This document shows positions 46,101-56,548 of a stretch of DNA of 64,000 bases, piece after piece. Below the pieces are notes generated by a model that saw only the letters and a program-made list of their open reading frames with translations, had not been told where the DNA came from and made no database searches. The first letter of the stretch is position 1; each line of letters starts with the position of its first letter. Source of the stretch: Aquatica leii (lineage: Eukaryota > Arthropoda > Insecta > Coleoptera > Lampyridae); contig CM069439.1 of assembly GCA_035610365.1 (NCBI GenBank), positions 1,984,001-2,048,000 on the forward strand. The letters are read 5' to 3'. The translations under genes and the position numbers were made by a program.

Positions 46101-48364
46101 ACACTCATATCGAATACAATTCTAAGTTGCGTTGTTAACGAATCTTTATAAATAGCAAAATGAGGAACGTAATATTCTTTTTCGTTTTTATTAGATTCTT
46201 TTTTTACTAATTGCATATGGTCTAATTCAAGATACTCATTTATAAAACTACTGTATTTGCGTTTTAAGTCTGGATTTATATTCAATTTTTTTTCAAGCTT
46301 ATAAAATCGCGTTTCGGCAATTTTTCGGGAATTTCCTAATTTATTAAGGTCTTCTATTATCGGCAATTTTACTACAAAACGCCCGTCTTGTGTACGATAC
46401 GTATGTTTTTTAAAATGACTTTCGCATAATAATTCTTCCCGTGTAAATTTATCGTTATTATCGTCAATTGATTCAACTTTCCAAAAACGTTCTAGTTCAT
46501 CTTTTAGATCGTCATGTTTATTAATCTGCACGAAATTACAGGCAACTAAATGTTTTAAAACGGCATCAGGTAATTTTCCTGAAATAATAAAACCTAACTG
46601 TGTTTCTTGAAGAATCGGCAAATTTTTTCCTAACTTAATTTGTTTAGGTAACAAGATATCATAAAATAAATCTACTCCTAATAATACATCGACTTCTCCC
46701 GGCTCATAAAATTTTGGATCAGCTAAGTAAAGATTAGCAGGAATATTTAATTTGTCTTTGTTTATTTTAACACTAGGTATTTTAGGACTCAAATTGTTTA
46801 TCACAAGCACGTCAATAGATTGATTAAATTTATTAAATCGCAAAATTACTTTTAGTTTACACATCTGATTTAAATTTGTAATATTTTGATTAATTCCGCA
46901 AACGGCTACATTTGTACTTGTAGTTTTTAATTTTAATTTATTACATAAAGATTGAGATATTATTGATATATTACTACCAGCATCTAAGATGGCCCTGGCG
47001 GTACAAATGTTACCATTTTCGGCTTGAAGTTTTATAACTGCTGTAGATAACAAAGTTTGCGAAATAGAATGACATGCAAGTGATAATTGTTTTTCTTCGG
47101 AAGTTGAAGGTTCGCTGTTTAACGATATATTTGGTTCCGTAATACTCTCATTTACTGGGACATTTTTCGGTTTATTTAAATTTAAGTGTAGCATACCGTG
47201 ATGCTTACGTTTGCAAATACTGCACGGCGGTTTTCGGCATTGATAAGTAAAATGAAACGGCTTGAGGCAGTTTAAACAATTATTTATGCTTTTTATTTCG
47301 TGTGTTCGTTCATGTACGCTTAAGTTTTTAAATTTTGGGCAAATGGTTACGGGATGTTTAGCATTATTACAAATTAAACAATTATTTTCATAAGCGTTAA
47401 CGAATGATTTTAATGTACGTGGCGTTTCTCGTTTTTGTGCCCCTTGTATAGAATCTAACACGTTAGCTCGCGTATGCAAAAAACTTTTAAATTGTTCTAA
47501 ATTTGGTATTTCGTCGTTTTTTGATTTTTCCCATTCAATTAATGTTTTTTCATCTAGTTTTTGACTAACGGTATAAATAACAAGTGTATCCCACGTTTCT
47601 ACCGGTTGTTTTAACTGTTTTAGTGCGTATAAATGCTTTGAAAAATCGTCAATTAATTTTCGAATTTTATAGGGATTTTCATTATTAACCTTTTCTAAAT
47701 TAAATAATGATTTAACATGACTGTTAATTAATAAACGCGAATTATTATAACGTTCACATAACGTTTTATATGCAACTTCATAATTTTGTGAAGATATTTC
47801 TAAAGATTTTACCGCTTGATTAGCACTACCAATCAGTGCCATGCGCAAGTAATAAGATTTTTGCACATTTGATAGTTTATCGTTACTATGAATTAAGCTA
47901 TTAAACAAATCGCGAAATTGTAACCAATCACGCATATCGCCATTAAATTTAGGTACTTCGATCGTAGGCAACTTTACGATATCAGATTGACCTGAAACGT
48001 CAAAGTGACCAGAAGCAGTAGATAATGGGAGGCTAGGAGATCGTACATCTGTTTTCGTAATTCTTTCTAAAATAATTTTAGCTTCGGCTAGTATTTTAAA
48101 ATAAGTATTTTCAAACTCGATAAACTCATCATCGCTATCGCATGACTTTAGAAATTCTTTGTATAGCAAATCGAAAGAATGTAATCGCGTCTCTAGTTCA
48201 ACACGGTCGATTTCTTGTATTAATGAATTATTAGCACCTTTTTCTTTTAAATTAAGTACAAAACTACTAAAATTTTCTACAGACGCAAGTATGCGTCGTT
48301 TATTACTGATAACTAGATCGCAATCTGGTGAACTTTCGTCTTTGTTGTTTTTATTACGGCCCAT
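43133..48364 (-). CDS. BEL/Pao Gag-Pol polyprotein, intact, 1,743 residues
   Basis: One frame encodes all retrotransposon functions, which replicate the element through reverse transcription in virus-like particles and integration in the nucleus. In order: Gag-like DUF1759 region (about 135-300, PKFNGDMRDWLQF); Cys/His knuckles (about 327-400, CLICNNAKHPVTIC and CLNCLKPFHFTYQC); aspartic protease of the DUF1758 type (about 461-464, active site DAGS); reverse transcriptase (about 690-930, catalytic YIDD near 868); RNase H (about 1041 on, AFSDASEKSYG and WTDSS); the HHCC zinc domain (about 1331-1390); integrase core with Asp at about 1420 (AVDYAGP), Asp at about 1485 (SDNASNF) and Glu near 1539 (HFGGLHEAGIK); and a DUF5641 end (about 1620-1730). 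No envelope gene follows. The start MGRNKNNK is the first ATG of the frame. The length is normal for the family. Confidence 0.97.
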   Translation of the reverse strand: MGRNKNNKDESSPDCDLVISNKRRILASVENFSSFVLNLKEKGANNSLIQEIDRVELETRLHSFDLLYKEFLKSCDSDDEFIEFENTYFKILAEAKIILERITKTDVRSPSLPLSTASGHFDVSGQSDIVKLPTIEVPKFNGDMRDWLQFRDLFNSLIHSNDKLSNVQKSYYLRMALIGSANQAVKSLEISSQNYEVAYKTLCERYNNSRLLINSHVKSLFNLEKVNNENPYKIRKLIDDFSKHLYALKQLKQPVETWDTLVIYTVSQKLDEKTLIEWEKSKNDEIPNLEQFKSFLHTRANVLDSIQGAQKRETPRTLKSFVNAYENNCLICNNAKHPVTICPKFKNLSVHERTHEIKSINNCLNCLKPFHFTYQCRKPPCSICKRKHHGMLHLNLNKPKNVPVNESITEPNISLNSEPSTSEEKQLSLACHSISQTLLSTAVIKLQAENGNICTARAILDAGSNISIISQSLCNKLKLKTTSTNVAVCGINQNITNLNQMCKLKVILRFNKFNQSIDVLVINNLSPKIPSVKINKDKLNIPANLYLADPKFYEPGEVDVLLGVDLFYDILLPKQIKLGKNLPILQETQLGFIISGKLPDAVLKHLVACNFVQINKHDDLKDELERFWKVESIDDNNDKFTREELLCESHFKKHTYRTQDGRFVVKLPIIEDLNKLGNSRKIAETRFYKLEKKLNINPDLKRKYSSFINEYLELDHMQLVKKESNKNEKEYYVPHFAIYKDSLTTQLRIVFDMSVPSDSGFSLNNLQLNGRILQRDLLSILIEFRTFKIVVSGDITKMYRQILINEQDRKLQKVLWRQNSNEDINEYEMLRLVFGTKAAPFLAVRCLFELAKETNDLDVKNIIKNNCYIDDFLFGTDTEEKAIDLTKRLVAVLNKGCFPLRKFRSNSKIVLEQLNNDVKDTDKFKVLNFNSEHKMLGLVWNSATDTLTFNTSVINQVPITKRQMLSSISKLFDPLGMIAPVIIFVKLIIQKLWLLQISWDDRLPDDIILEYKTFLNDLPVLNELTIPRSVIDIDNDCIIELHAFSDASEKSYGACVYVRVIKKHKILVSLLTAKSKVAPLKQLTVPKLELCGGITANRLVDKVIKSINLKISRCVIWTDSSILLGWLKMPTYKLMPFVNTRIAELQENLNITEWRHVNTRDNPADILSRGVLPSQLINSNVWWTGPLWLTLPEDCWPVSKITNVSLPEIKKKFNTFATFTQIPIIDFKRFSNINRLIRTVAFVKRFISNLKLTKYKRAIKNLSLKELKDAHDYIIKTLQSIEFQDEIKMLKYSNSVSQKSKILQLDPFLDENELLRVGGRLNNSKFSYAKKHPLLLPNTHHVTELIIKNTHYLTLHAGPNLTLAAFRERYWVTRGRNVCRKVIHKCIHCFKVKPRELYQAKMGDLPADRISVSFPFKTCAVDYAGPILIKHKVGRGSKTIKSYICLFICHASKAIHIELVTDLTTDNFLAAFKRFVSRRGIPDKIISDNASNFTKAARELKDLQEFLKINNSAISDSLNLKSIQWQFIPPNSPHFGGLHEAGIKACKYHLKRIIGTALLTYEQLNTLLIQIEAILNSRPLCPLTSNPNDYCPLTPSHFLIGRNFCSEVMGAQSLEDVPTNRLDQWQKLEQLRQHFWRRWASEYIVELQQRFRWQITQGKLQVGDLVLIKEPNTPPLRWKMGRIINMFPGKDGVVRVVEIRTNHGTLTRATARICPLPVNFSLPVSVGTDTSNARENVHSPNIK

Positions 48365-48484
48365 GGTAAATAATAATTGTTTATAAATGGAAATATAGGA
48401 AAGGTACTCACACTTTTAATGGACGTGTTAACGGCGTTTGTTCTTGGCGGTGGCAGACGGCTACCTTTATCTGCTGTATGATAA

Positions 48485-48633
48485 GTTACTAAACGGCAGG
48501 AATCGACTAATTACGGCTACTAAACGGCAGGAATCGATGAATTACGGCTACTTAACGGCGGGAATCGATGAATTACGGCTACTTAACGGCAGGAATCGGC
48601 GAAATTACGGCAATTTGACGGCATGAATCGGCT
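48485..48633. repeat. 31-bp tandem repeats in the retrotransposon leader
   Basis: ACGGC-containing units repeat with spacings of 31, 31, 31 and 32 bases (unit anchors at 48493, 48524, 48555, 48586 and 48618). Each unit carries a form of AACGGCAGGAATCGATGAAT. They lie between the primer binding site and the start codon, so they would be part of the genomic RNA leader. Confidence 0.88.
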
Positions 48634-48736
48634 TCTGCACGATAATAATTGGCAGAATTACAGCAACTTGCTTTACAAAAACGGCAACCAGGTTGATAGT
48701 TTTTTCTTCTTCTTCTTTAGTATTCTTAATCAGCAT

Positions 48737-48754
48737 CCGGCTCGCGAAGGACCA
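48737..48754 (-). other. Primer binding site, tRNA-Tyr-like
   Basis: Six bases inside the 5' LTR the minus strand reads TGGTCCTTCGCGAGCCGGAT. Its complement ends in CGAAGGACCA and begins ATCCGGCTCG. Insect tRNA-Tyr ends ATCCGGCTCGAAGGACCA (from memory), so the match is good apart from two extra bases. The assignment to tRNA-Tyr is an inference. Confidence 0.6.
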
Positions 48755-48760
48755 AAAAAT

Positions 48761-48959
48761 TGTATTGGCTTTTATACTAATAAGAATACTTAAAGGAAAT
48801 AATATTTATTCTAAATATCTAACTATAACAACTGTTCTATAAGCAAGTTGAATGCTAACTAAACTGGTTTCAAAATGTATATATTCAAAACTTAACAATA
48901 TGCGCAACGCGCTTAAATATTAATAATAATAATTTTATTTTATATTCGGTGAATGAACA
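48761..48959 (-). repeat. 5' LTR (promoter-bearing)
   Basis: 199 bp, matching 42959-43157 at all but one base. It should contain the promoter and transcription start of the element. An AATAAA lies at 48805-48810. A quasi-palindrome GCGCAACGCGC occurs near 48903-48913. No clear TATA box was assigned. Confidence 0.95.
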
Positions 48960-49377
48960 ACTTTATTTCTCAAATTGAGATTAGTTTTTTTAATTAATAA
49001 ATCAAAAACGTTTTCACCAAAGAAATTTAAAAATAAAAAAATTAGTGAACTTTTTTCTGTGTTTTCTGATTTTGGTTGACTTCAATTAAAGTTATTTTTA
49101 TATAAAATGTTACTATCAGCCCAATTGCTTTACCAATTTTTGAAAACATTTTGACTTTTTGTAAACAAGATAAGCCAGAATCTGATTCTTGAAGAGGTAT
49201 CTGTGTTTTGGTTGGAGCTTTTAGTTGTGTAGCATGCAAGTTATCAGACATCTCCTTTTTTTGATTTGAATCCTCGTCGGTTTAAAGGTCGTCGTTAGGC
49301 GGCAACATAGCTATATCTGCAGGATGCAGAAAATCATCCTCTTGAAGCACTGCTAATGTCTTATACAACAAAAATCC
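48960..49377 (-). pseudogene. piggyBac transposase pseudogene, N-terminal part
   Basis: The minus strand reads KTLAVLQEDDFLHPADIAML then PPNDDL, a stop, TDEDSNQKKEMSDNLHATQL. This has the shape of a piggyBac N-terminus: a short leucine-containing start, an acidic IxxxPPxDxxxTDEDS stretch and a variable linker. Nearest the retrotransposon it gives FFGENVFDLLIKKTNLNLRN, the LFxxFFxDxLxxxIVxxTNxYA block that starts the conserved transposase domain. The first five bases (48960-48964) are the retrotransposon's target duplication. The continuation is at 41911-42958, and the joined reading passes through KxFxxILILSGYV as expected for the family. A stop and frame changes are present. Confidence 0.8.
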
Positions 49378-52300
49378 TCCAAAACAAAAATAACAGTTAT
49401 TTTATATTGTATTATTCCCTTTACATATCAATAAAATAATGTTATGTATAAATCGCATACGGTAGCTCTTAGTCCTAACGGGTTTCAAAAAGGACGGCAA
49501 TAAATGGCGATCTATTGTCAACAATCAGCATGCATTATGAACGTTATGAGTAAATATATTGTTATTTTGAAATATAAATATAAAAATATAGCTGAAATTG
49601 AATGGTTCTTATACTTATACTGGGCACATCTAAGTTTGTCATCGGTGCCGTGCGCACGTATCTTTAAAGATAGCGTCCTACTATTAGGACGTCAGGATCA
49701 TCTGAGTTAAAAAAAATGAACGAATTATTTCTTGTTTAAGATTAACGTGACAAAAAATTTGTGTATAAACTAACAATTAAAATAAAATTACAATGTCAGC
49801 GTATTTTTAAATTAAAAATGTATCATTTAAAGTTAACAGTTTTTGGTAAAAACATTAACAATCAAAGAAAGGTATTAACTTTTTGGTGCTTTTTATACAA
49901 TATTTTTCGCACTGCAATCTTTACCCTAATGTTTTGTCAACTTGATTTTAGAAAGTAAACACAAAAATAAAAATGAATATTTTTTACCAAGTTTTCTCAG
50001 CAAAAGATATACTAATAATATAATGTTGAAAAAGTGAGAAAAACAAAGACATATAATATTTTGGAGTAGATGTGACGGTATAATAGTAAGAGTTAAAGAT
50101 AAAAGAATAATATACTACGGTTTAAATACGAATTTAAGAAATTAAATGTATTAGTTAACTGTTGCAAATTAAACAAACGAATCAGATCTGATATTTGAAA
50201 AATTGGGGGAAACACGTGCGTGTCATTTAAATAGATAACCAACTTTTTGTTTTTACTAAAAGTTTAATTTTCCTTGTGTCATTAACAAGATTGGCATGCT
50301 ACGTAGAATATATTTACTTTAGTTAACAATTTTCTTTTATTATCATTTTTTATATTTAAATCAAGTTTGCGATGTTTCTTAACATACCAATTTTATCTAA
50401 TTTCTTCGTTGTCTGAAATAAAATTTATTTTAGTTATTATGTTGTCTACTACCACTTATCAACAACTTTTCTTTATTAGAACAACGTTTTAATGATTCAG
50501 GTTTTGGCTAAAATAGATTTCTTTAATTTACTGACTGCAAAAACAAAGTGTTGACAATACTTGATGTTTTTAAAACTAGTTTGGTTTATTTTATTAAAGA
50601 AAATAAAAATAGTAAAAAGATTTGGACTAAAGCAAACAAAACAAACGTAGATAATCTAAATTTAGTAACACTGCGTGTATTTAAAACATGTTAACCATAC
50701 TCACCGTTTTACAAATAAAAACAGACAAAATCTCAGGTTGTTTATACCGTAAACTAACATAATTATTTAATTTGTGATTAATTGCCCCATTTTCTTGTTT
50801 ATGAAGGTTTTAATTATTTGTTCCACTGTCTGCGAGTTACAACACTACCTTATTCAAAATTTGTAAGATATAAAAAGCATTAAAAATTACGCAGTTGAAA
50901 TTTTAAATATCTGAGAGTAAAGAGAGTTAGATCCAATTTTTAATTTTAGTTTTTGTACAGTTAAAAAACCAGCTTCTATAACAAAAATTTCTAATGCAGA
51001 CTTTGAAAATTTAACGTTTTCACGTTATAATACTGTCTTAATCTATTCTACTCTTGTGTAAATTATCCAATGATTATACGGTTTTTAAGACTTTTTTATT
51101 AAACAGTTAATAGTTTCAATTTGTATTTAGTTAACGAAAAATAAAACTGAAAGTTTAATTAGAAGTTTTTTCTCTTGTGCTTATTTTAATTTATTTTTTC
51201 ATAGTATTTTGTATTTTTTTAATAATTTAATTACTTAAAACTCGTAATTATGTTGCATGCAAAATTACAGACGAATAGTGTACAATAATGCAGATAACTC
51301 TTTAGCGTGTTCGTGCTCTATGTTATTCCAGGACTTTGACCTGCTTCGATTTAAATAGAGGTAGTTATTTCTTATTATCCTTATACTTGTTTTGTCGGCA
51401 ATCTACATTGTACTTTGTCGGTGGCTATTCTCAAGTTAATAAGTTTTGAATTAAGCAACTTCATGTTTGTTGGTAAGAAACTTTCTATTGATTTCTAAAT
51501 TTAATTTTTTTCTAGTTGTAGTTCGTTTGATTATTCTACCTTCAAAGCAATAAACAATCAATGGTATCAAACTATTATTTTTTTCTTGAGTAATTTTTAT
51601 ACAATATACTGCTACGGCATTGTTACTTGACGAAAACAATTATAAAATCAATAATAAAGAGAAAATATTAATGAGAAAAGTTAATAACTTTGGCTTTACG
51701 TAAGCGAAGAACAAAAGATATTGTCTAGACTGCGAGTATTGGATTCTACTTTAATTCCAACATTATGCAAAACGTTCCTTAAAGAGACAGTGTTTTACAA
51801 TCATCGGTTCTTAAATAACAACGTTCTTTTTATCAACTGTTTCATGCAATTAAGTACAAAATATTAAAAATGTTTATGTAATTAAATTTCATATATCTTT
51901 TGTGATGAATTGCAGTTTTTGTAAAAAATAATGTTAAAACGATGCTCAGCACATTACCCGATTTAGCAAAGAAGCTTATGGTTGCTAACCTAAAAAGAGC
52001 AATATAAATATTTTGAAATAATGAAGTTATGCCAAAAATTGTCTATTATATCAATTCAGAGACAAAATGTGCTTAGTAAGATAAAAGAAAGAACATGATG
52101 CTATGTAACAATTAGTATACATTTTGTGGATTACCGATTCAAACTTGTGTTGGACAAAGCTGAGATGTTTTTGATAGAGAGTTTTTTTTTGTTAACTGCT
52201 AATTTTATATACTGCACTACAATGTCTATTTTTTGACAATAAAATACACGTAAACACACGTTTATCAATTATTGAATTAGTGATAGTCATATTTAAGATC

Positions 52301-54742
52301 TGTTTATATAACAATGCTGAGTTAACATTATAGTGGATGTTAATGTAACTATAAACCAGCAGCTACCTGCTTTTAGTGGTAACCGATAAAATTGTATATT
52401 ATAATAGATAATTTATTTATGTAAAATTTTGTAGCGCAGTTAAATTTGTATTAAAATTTTCGTACTTTACAATATATAATAAAACACTAAATAGAAATAA
52501 TACTTTATTATACTATATCTAAGTATTTCCACTTTTGCTAACTCATTGCATCTTTAATAAAATAAACATTTTATGTATTCTCCGAGTCAGTTAAACACAT
52601 TTATATTACATTAACCATCTACGTTTTAAAATATAGCGTACTTTTGGTATACGAGGTGTTAGTAATATGTTACGATTTAATATTTTAGACGTGCATATGC
52701 AGATTCTACCATGCTGAAATGTTCGTAGTATAAAGTTTCAACGTATACTGAATGCTTTCGTTTAAATAATAAAATTTATAGTAGTGTCTTTTTACGAGTT
52801 TTTGTTGTATATGGTATTTAACATAGATTAAGAAAACAATAAAGTTCAATTATTTTTCTATTATTTATTTATTCAACATACAGTAAGACTTATATTAGTT
52901 TAGTTTTTTACGTTATAGAGTAGTGTATACATTGATGTGTTAACAAGATTAACTGTACATAGCTAAACTGCCGGAGAACGTTGTAACTTGATTTTACATC
53001 TGCGTAATACTTAAATATTACAGCGTAAAAAACCTTTGGAGTTTAACTTATAAAAAAAAATTGTGTGTTGTATAATATTTTTGGTTTAACCCTGCTCTTC
53101 AAAACTACTATACATTTGTTGACAAAATGTACCTACATTATTGTTCACGTTTATTTTTTAAATTTGTTTTGGATGTTTCTTTTGAGTCAAGTCGTCTACT
53201 ATATAAAATATTTGTTTCTGTTCCGAATTTATTTTGATTGATTATAAGCATTTAGAAAAAAAAATTGTAAATTATAATTATTGACAATTTGTTTTACGCT
53301 TGTGTCAATTGTCCTTTTTTTGGCTTTAAAATGAAACATAATTTTTGATTTTTGTTTTCTCGGTTGCCAATTTTCTTATCGTATTATTTTTTTAGAAACT
53401 GCACTAAAATGTTTTTTTAAATATAGTTTAGAACATAATTAGAATTTAATCTAATTTTTGAATAATTTTTTTTGACCAATAGTGTTTATTGTGCTTGTTT
53501 TTGACAGGATAAAACTAGTTTTGTAAATAACTCATTTTTTTAAATTAAATACCAAACGTATAAAATAAATTCACCAAGTTGTCTTTGTTTAGGTTCATTA
53601 CTAAAATACATAAGTTTGCCAGATACACAGTTTCTGTTGCACACTTTTGTGGCGAAAAAACACAAAAATTAACATACAACAAACACAACACACAAATAAT
53701 GTAAAAAGTTTCTAAAATAGTGTCAAAACCAAAACTGTTGCTGAACCTTAAGAGTTTGGTGGCTTTTATCAAATATTAACATAATTGTTTATTGAATGCA
53801 TTCGACGTTACCAACAACTAATAATACTTAGCATTATAGTACATTTGATTTAGTTTTAATTAAATGAAAACGTAATATAGCCAGACATTGTAAAATTTAT
53901 AATATAAAACGTTACTTTACTTTAGTACTTGCGCATACGAAGACCTTTTTTCTGGTACTTAGGGGCGAGTCAGCACGTAAAAATACCAATAGAAATGATG
54001 TACATAATAAAATTATTAACATTTTATTAATTATTTATAATGAATTTTCTCTATATGAGAAATTCATTTTTTTCTAGAAATTGATTTCAAAACTCAGTTT
54101 TGTGTTTATATAAAAAATAAAATTGACGATATTTCATCGATTGGATTCAAAATTTAAAAACAAATTTTTTATATCTTAAAAAGTAGACACAAATCTTAAT
54201 TTAGCCACAGTGTGTATTTTAATTTATAGTAAGTACACTCAAATGGAAAAAAAATGGCACAGAAACATTTTCCGATGCTAGTTTACATTGAGTACTTCAT
54301 CTTTAGGTTTATATTCATTTTTATATCTACCGAAGTGTTTATTGTTTTCGCTAAGTAGTTATTTATTGTTTTTCTTGCTTATTTCAAAACTAACACTACA
54401 AAAATATATGAATTGGTAAAGTTTTTTATTTATTTTGGAAACCAAATTTAAGTTTTATTATTTTTTAATCAAAACTCAGTAGATCAAAAAAACAAATAAT
54501 ACAATTATTTAAATTAAATTAAAACACTTAATCAAAGTTTACTTGTAAAGTATTGGAATACTTAATTTATAAATAAAATACACAAGTCTTTTATAAACGT
54601 TATAACTCAGTATTGTTATCTATACAATAATAATAAAAATTAGAAATAACTATAATGAACAATAATTTAGTAATAGGTATATCCACCATCAATTCTAATC
54701 GTGTTCAGTAAAGTTTAAGTCAGGACTCTTTTGAAGTAATAC
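49378..54742. other. AT-rich stretch, no gene recognised
   Basis: Near the left edge, GCGTCCTA and TAGGACGTCAGGAT at 49673-49698 followed by TTAA may mark the right end of the piggyBac element. The rest holds only short frames (for example 51451-51639 and 53545-53772) without recognisable domains. Confidence 0.5.
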
Positions 54743-56351
54743 CCAAGTAACAAAATGGTTTTATAATTCTTAAGTTAGAAAACTTATCAATTTTATTGTG
54801 GTTATGTTGTTGCTCTCTAAATGTAAAATGGTTCTATTAAAGTTGTCTGGAAGATTATTTTGTTATCTATTCAAAATTGTTTTTTAAATTGATGTTTAGA
54901 ACGTTCTTACAACAAAATTATAAAACTGCTAATGAGATAAGTATAAAAGTGTTTTGTAAACGTTTATATAATATTCGCTATAAGAGATTCACCATTTACA
55001 AATATTAATTGATTTATAATAGTTATGTAGCTATAACATTTATCAATTTAGAACTGTTTTATACAACTGTTTTAATAAAGTATGTGACTACGTTATATAA
55101 TTGTTGTATTAGTAATATTATATGACAATTTTGCTTTCTGCAACAGATTACTTACAACGAAAGTTCCAATATAACTGTTAATTAATAGGACACAAAGCCT
55201 CAGTTATAAAAATAAGAGAAAAGCAGTTATAGAGCAATACTGCTATTAGAGCGCAAAATTATTGTCTTAAATATAGTTATAAAACAATTCGGATATACTG
55301 GCGTAAGCAAAAACCACCTGATTTGCCAGCATATCAACAACCGTTTGTCAAAGAAGCTAAAATAATTCTTTCAGAAGGATTAATAATTAATGGATCGCAG
55401 CTTATTGTTAAGGTACGCTGTTTTATATGTGATTCGCCTGCTCGACCATTTTCATTAACTTTTTATTACTGAATACGCGATTAAAAAGTCATCAAAATAT
55501 TCATCATCACATTTGTAAAATACGATACTGTCGTGTTAACTTTTACATAAACTAAGGTAATTAAATTTGAATCTTTTATAAGTTTTCTATATGCATCATA
55601 ATTGTTGTATAAGAGTAAATTTCGTAATAAAAGTGTTCTATTAAAAAAGGACCATTTTGAAAATGTACTCGCATATATTTACATGGCCACCATTCTCGAG
55701 GAACATAAAATTAACTTATATTTCACTACTATGACGACAAAAACACATCAATTAAAGCTTCTTATAGTGGTATCTATCTACTATTGTGGTTTTATGATAA
55801 AAAATTGAAATTTAAACTTTTTGTTTTTTATCTGATTTTTAAATTTTTGTTTAAATCCTCATTAAACCTGCGGCGCACTTAAAATTTTAATTTATCTACT
55901 TCATAATTGACAGCAAAATTTCCTTCGTAGCAAAAAACGACGTCCGTGTAAATCTATCTCCATCAGTTTTAGTTTAAGTAAATAATAGGAATAATTAAGT
56001 TCCGAAAAGTAGTACTTAATAACTGTTTGATTTTATTGAAGCTGCTCTAGACTACAAAAATCTTTTGTAACTTCATCAAAACTATTGTAATAAATAGTCA
56101 ACCAACTATAAGATATTCATGAAACTGTTTTGTAATTGATATATAACGTTTACGTAACTATCTCATAACAGTGTTTTGTTGGCTTTATAAAACACGTTAA
56201 AAACGATTCTGGTTGTATAAATATGTGCCTATTTTGCATTTATAGCTACTGTAAGAACGTTTTAGTTACGTTCTTAGGACAAAAAGTGTTTTATAAATTT
56301 TGTTTTGTAAACGTTCTCTCAAACGTTATAAAATATAAAATTGTTACTTGG
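54743..56351. mobile_element. 1.6-kb decayed DNA transposon with inverted ends
   Basis: CCAAGTAACAA at 54743-54753 is repeated in inverted orientation at 56341-56351. Inward, both ends carry TTTTATAA-like blocks and an ACGTTCTTACA-type block at about 160 bp and 105 bp, so the inverted repeats may originally have been long. The interior includes a tnp2-like transposase fragment. No target duplication is clear. The ends do not begin with CACTA, so I do not assign it to that superfamily. Confidence 0.5.
55290..55472 (+). pseudogene. tnp2-like transposase fragment
   Basis: An open frame of 60 codons reads RIYWRKQKPPDLPAYQQPFV, KEAKIILSEGLIINGSQLIV and KVRCFICDSPARPF before a stop. It matches the block GKPPxxxxFLxxFVxExxxLxxxGxxxxxxxxxVxxxxFICDxPAR found in the tnp2-type transposases of animal DNA transposons. 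The His/Cys region that normally follows the PAR motif is lost. A GTAC-type donor-like sequence inside AAGGTACGC could mark an old exon edge, but this is not needed to explain the frame. Confidence 0.62.
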
Positions 56352-56548
56352 TATATATACTGTTAAGATATACTGTTAAGAAATTAAGCGGTTTCCTATC
56401 TGTCAAAAAATCTATTCTTAAATGCTAACTCTAAATCTTTTTGTAATACTAGTTTGCAGGTATTGAGTCTCATACCTACAATTTTGAGGGCAGTATACGT
56501 TTAGAGAGCTATCATAATAGTTTTGGAAGACTTATCAAGTTAATGTAC

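Larger units (their letters stand above)
42959..48959 (-). mobile_element. Complete BEL/Pao LTR retrotransposon
   Basis: A 6,001-bp element with 199-bp LTRs (TGT...ACA ends), 5-bp target duplications, a 396-nt leader with primer binding site and tandem repeats, and one uninterrupted Gag-Pol ORF. The LTRs differ at a single position (42964 C versus 48766 T), which indicates a recent insertion. It sits in the same orientation as the piggyBac pseudogene it splits. Nothing in the sequence prevents activity: the catalytic motifs are intact, and polyadenylation signal, primer site and a short purine tract are present. Confidence 0.95.

Noticed and set aside
43170..48386. Many plus-strand and off-frame ORFs of 70-124 codons across the BEL/Pao ORF
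   Set aside because: They are shadows of the long minus-strand Gag-Pol frame and have no recognisable domains.
48485..48633. 31-bp repeats as a CRISPR array
   Set aside because: The units are directly tandem with no spacers, lie in a eukaryotic retrotransposon leader, and have no cas genes nearby.
48737..48754. A tRNA gene at the primer binding site
   Set aside because: Only the tRNA 3' end is matched; there is no cloverleaf in the flanking sequence.
42959..48959. A retrovirus-like element with an envelope gene
   Set aside because: The ORF ends in the 3' LTR and leaves no room for a third gene; the domain order is that of BEL/Pao without env.
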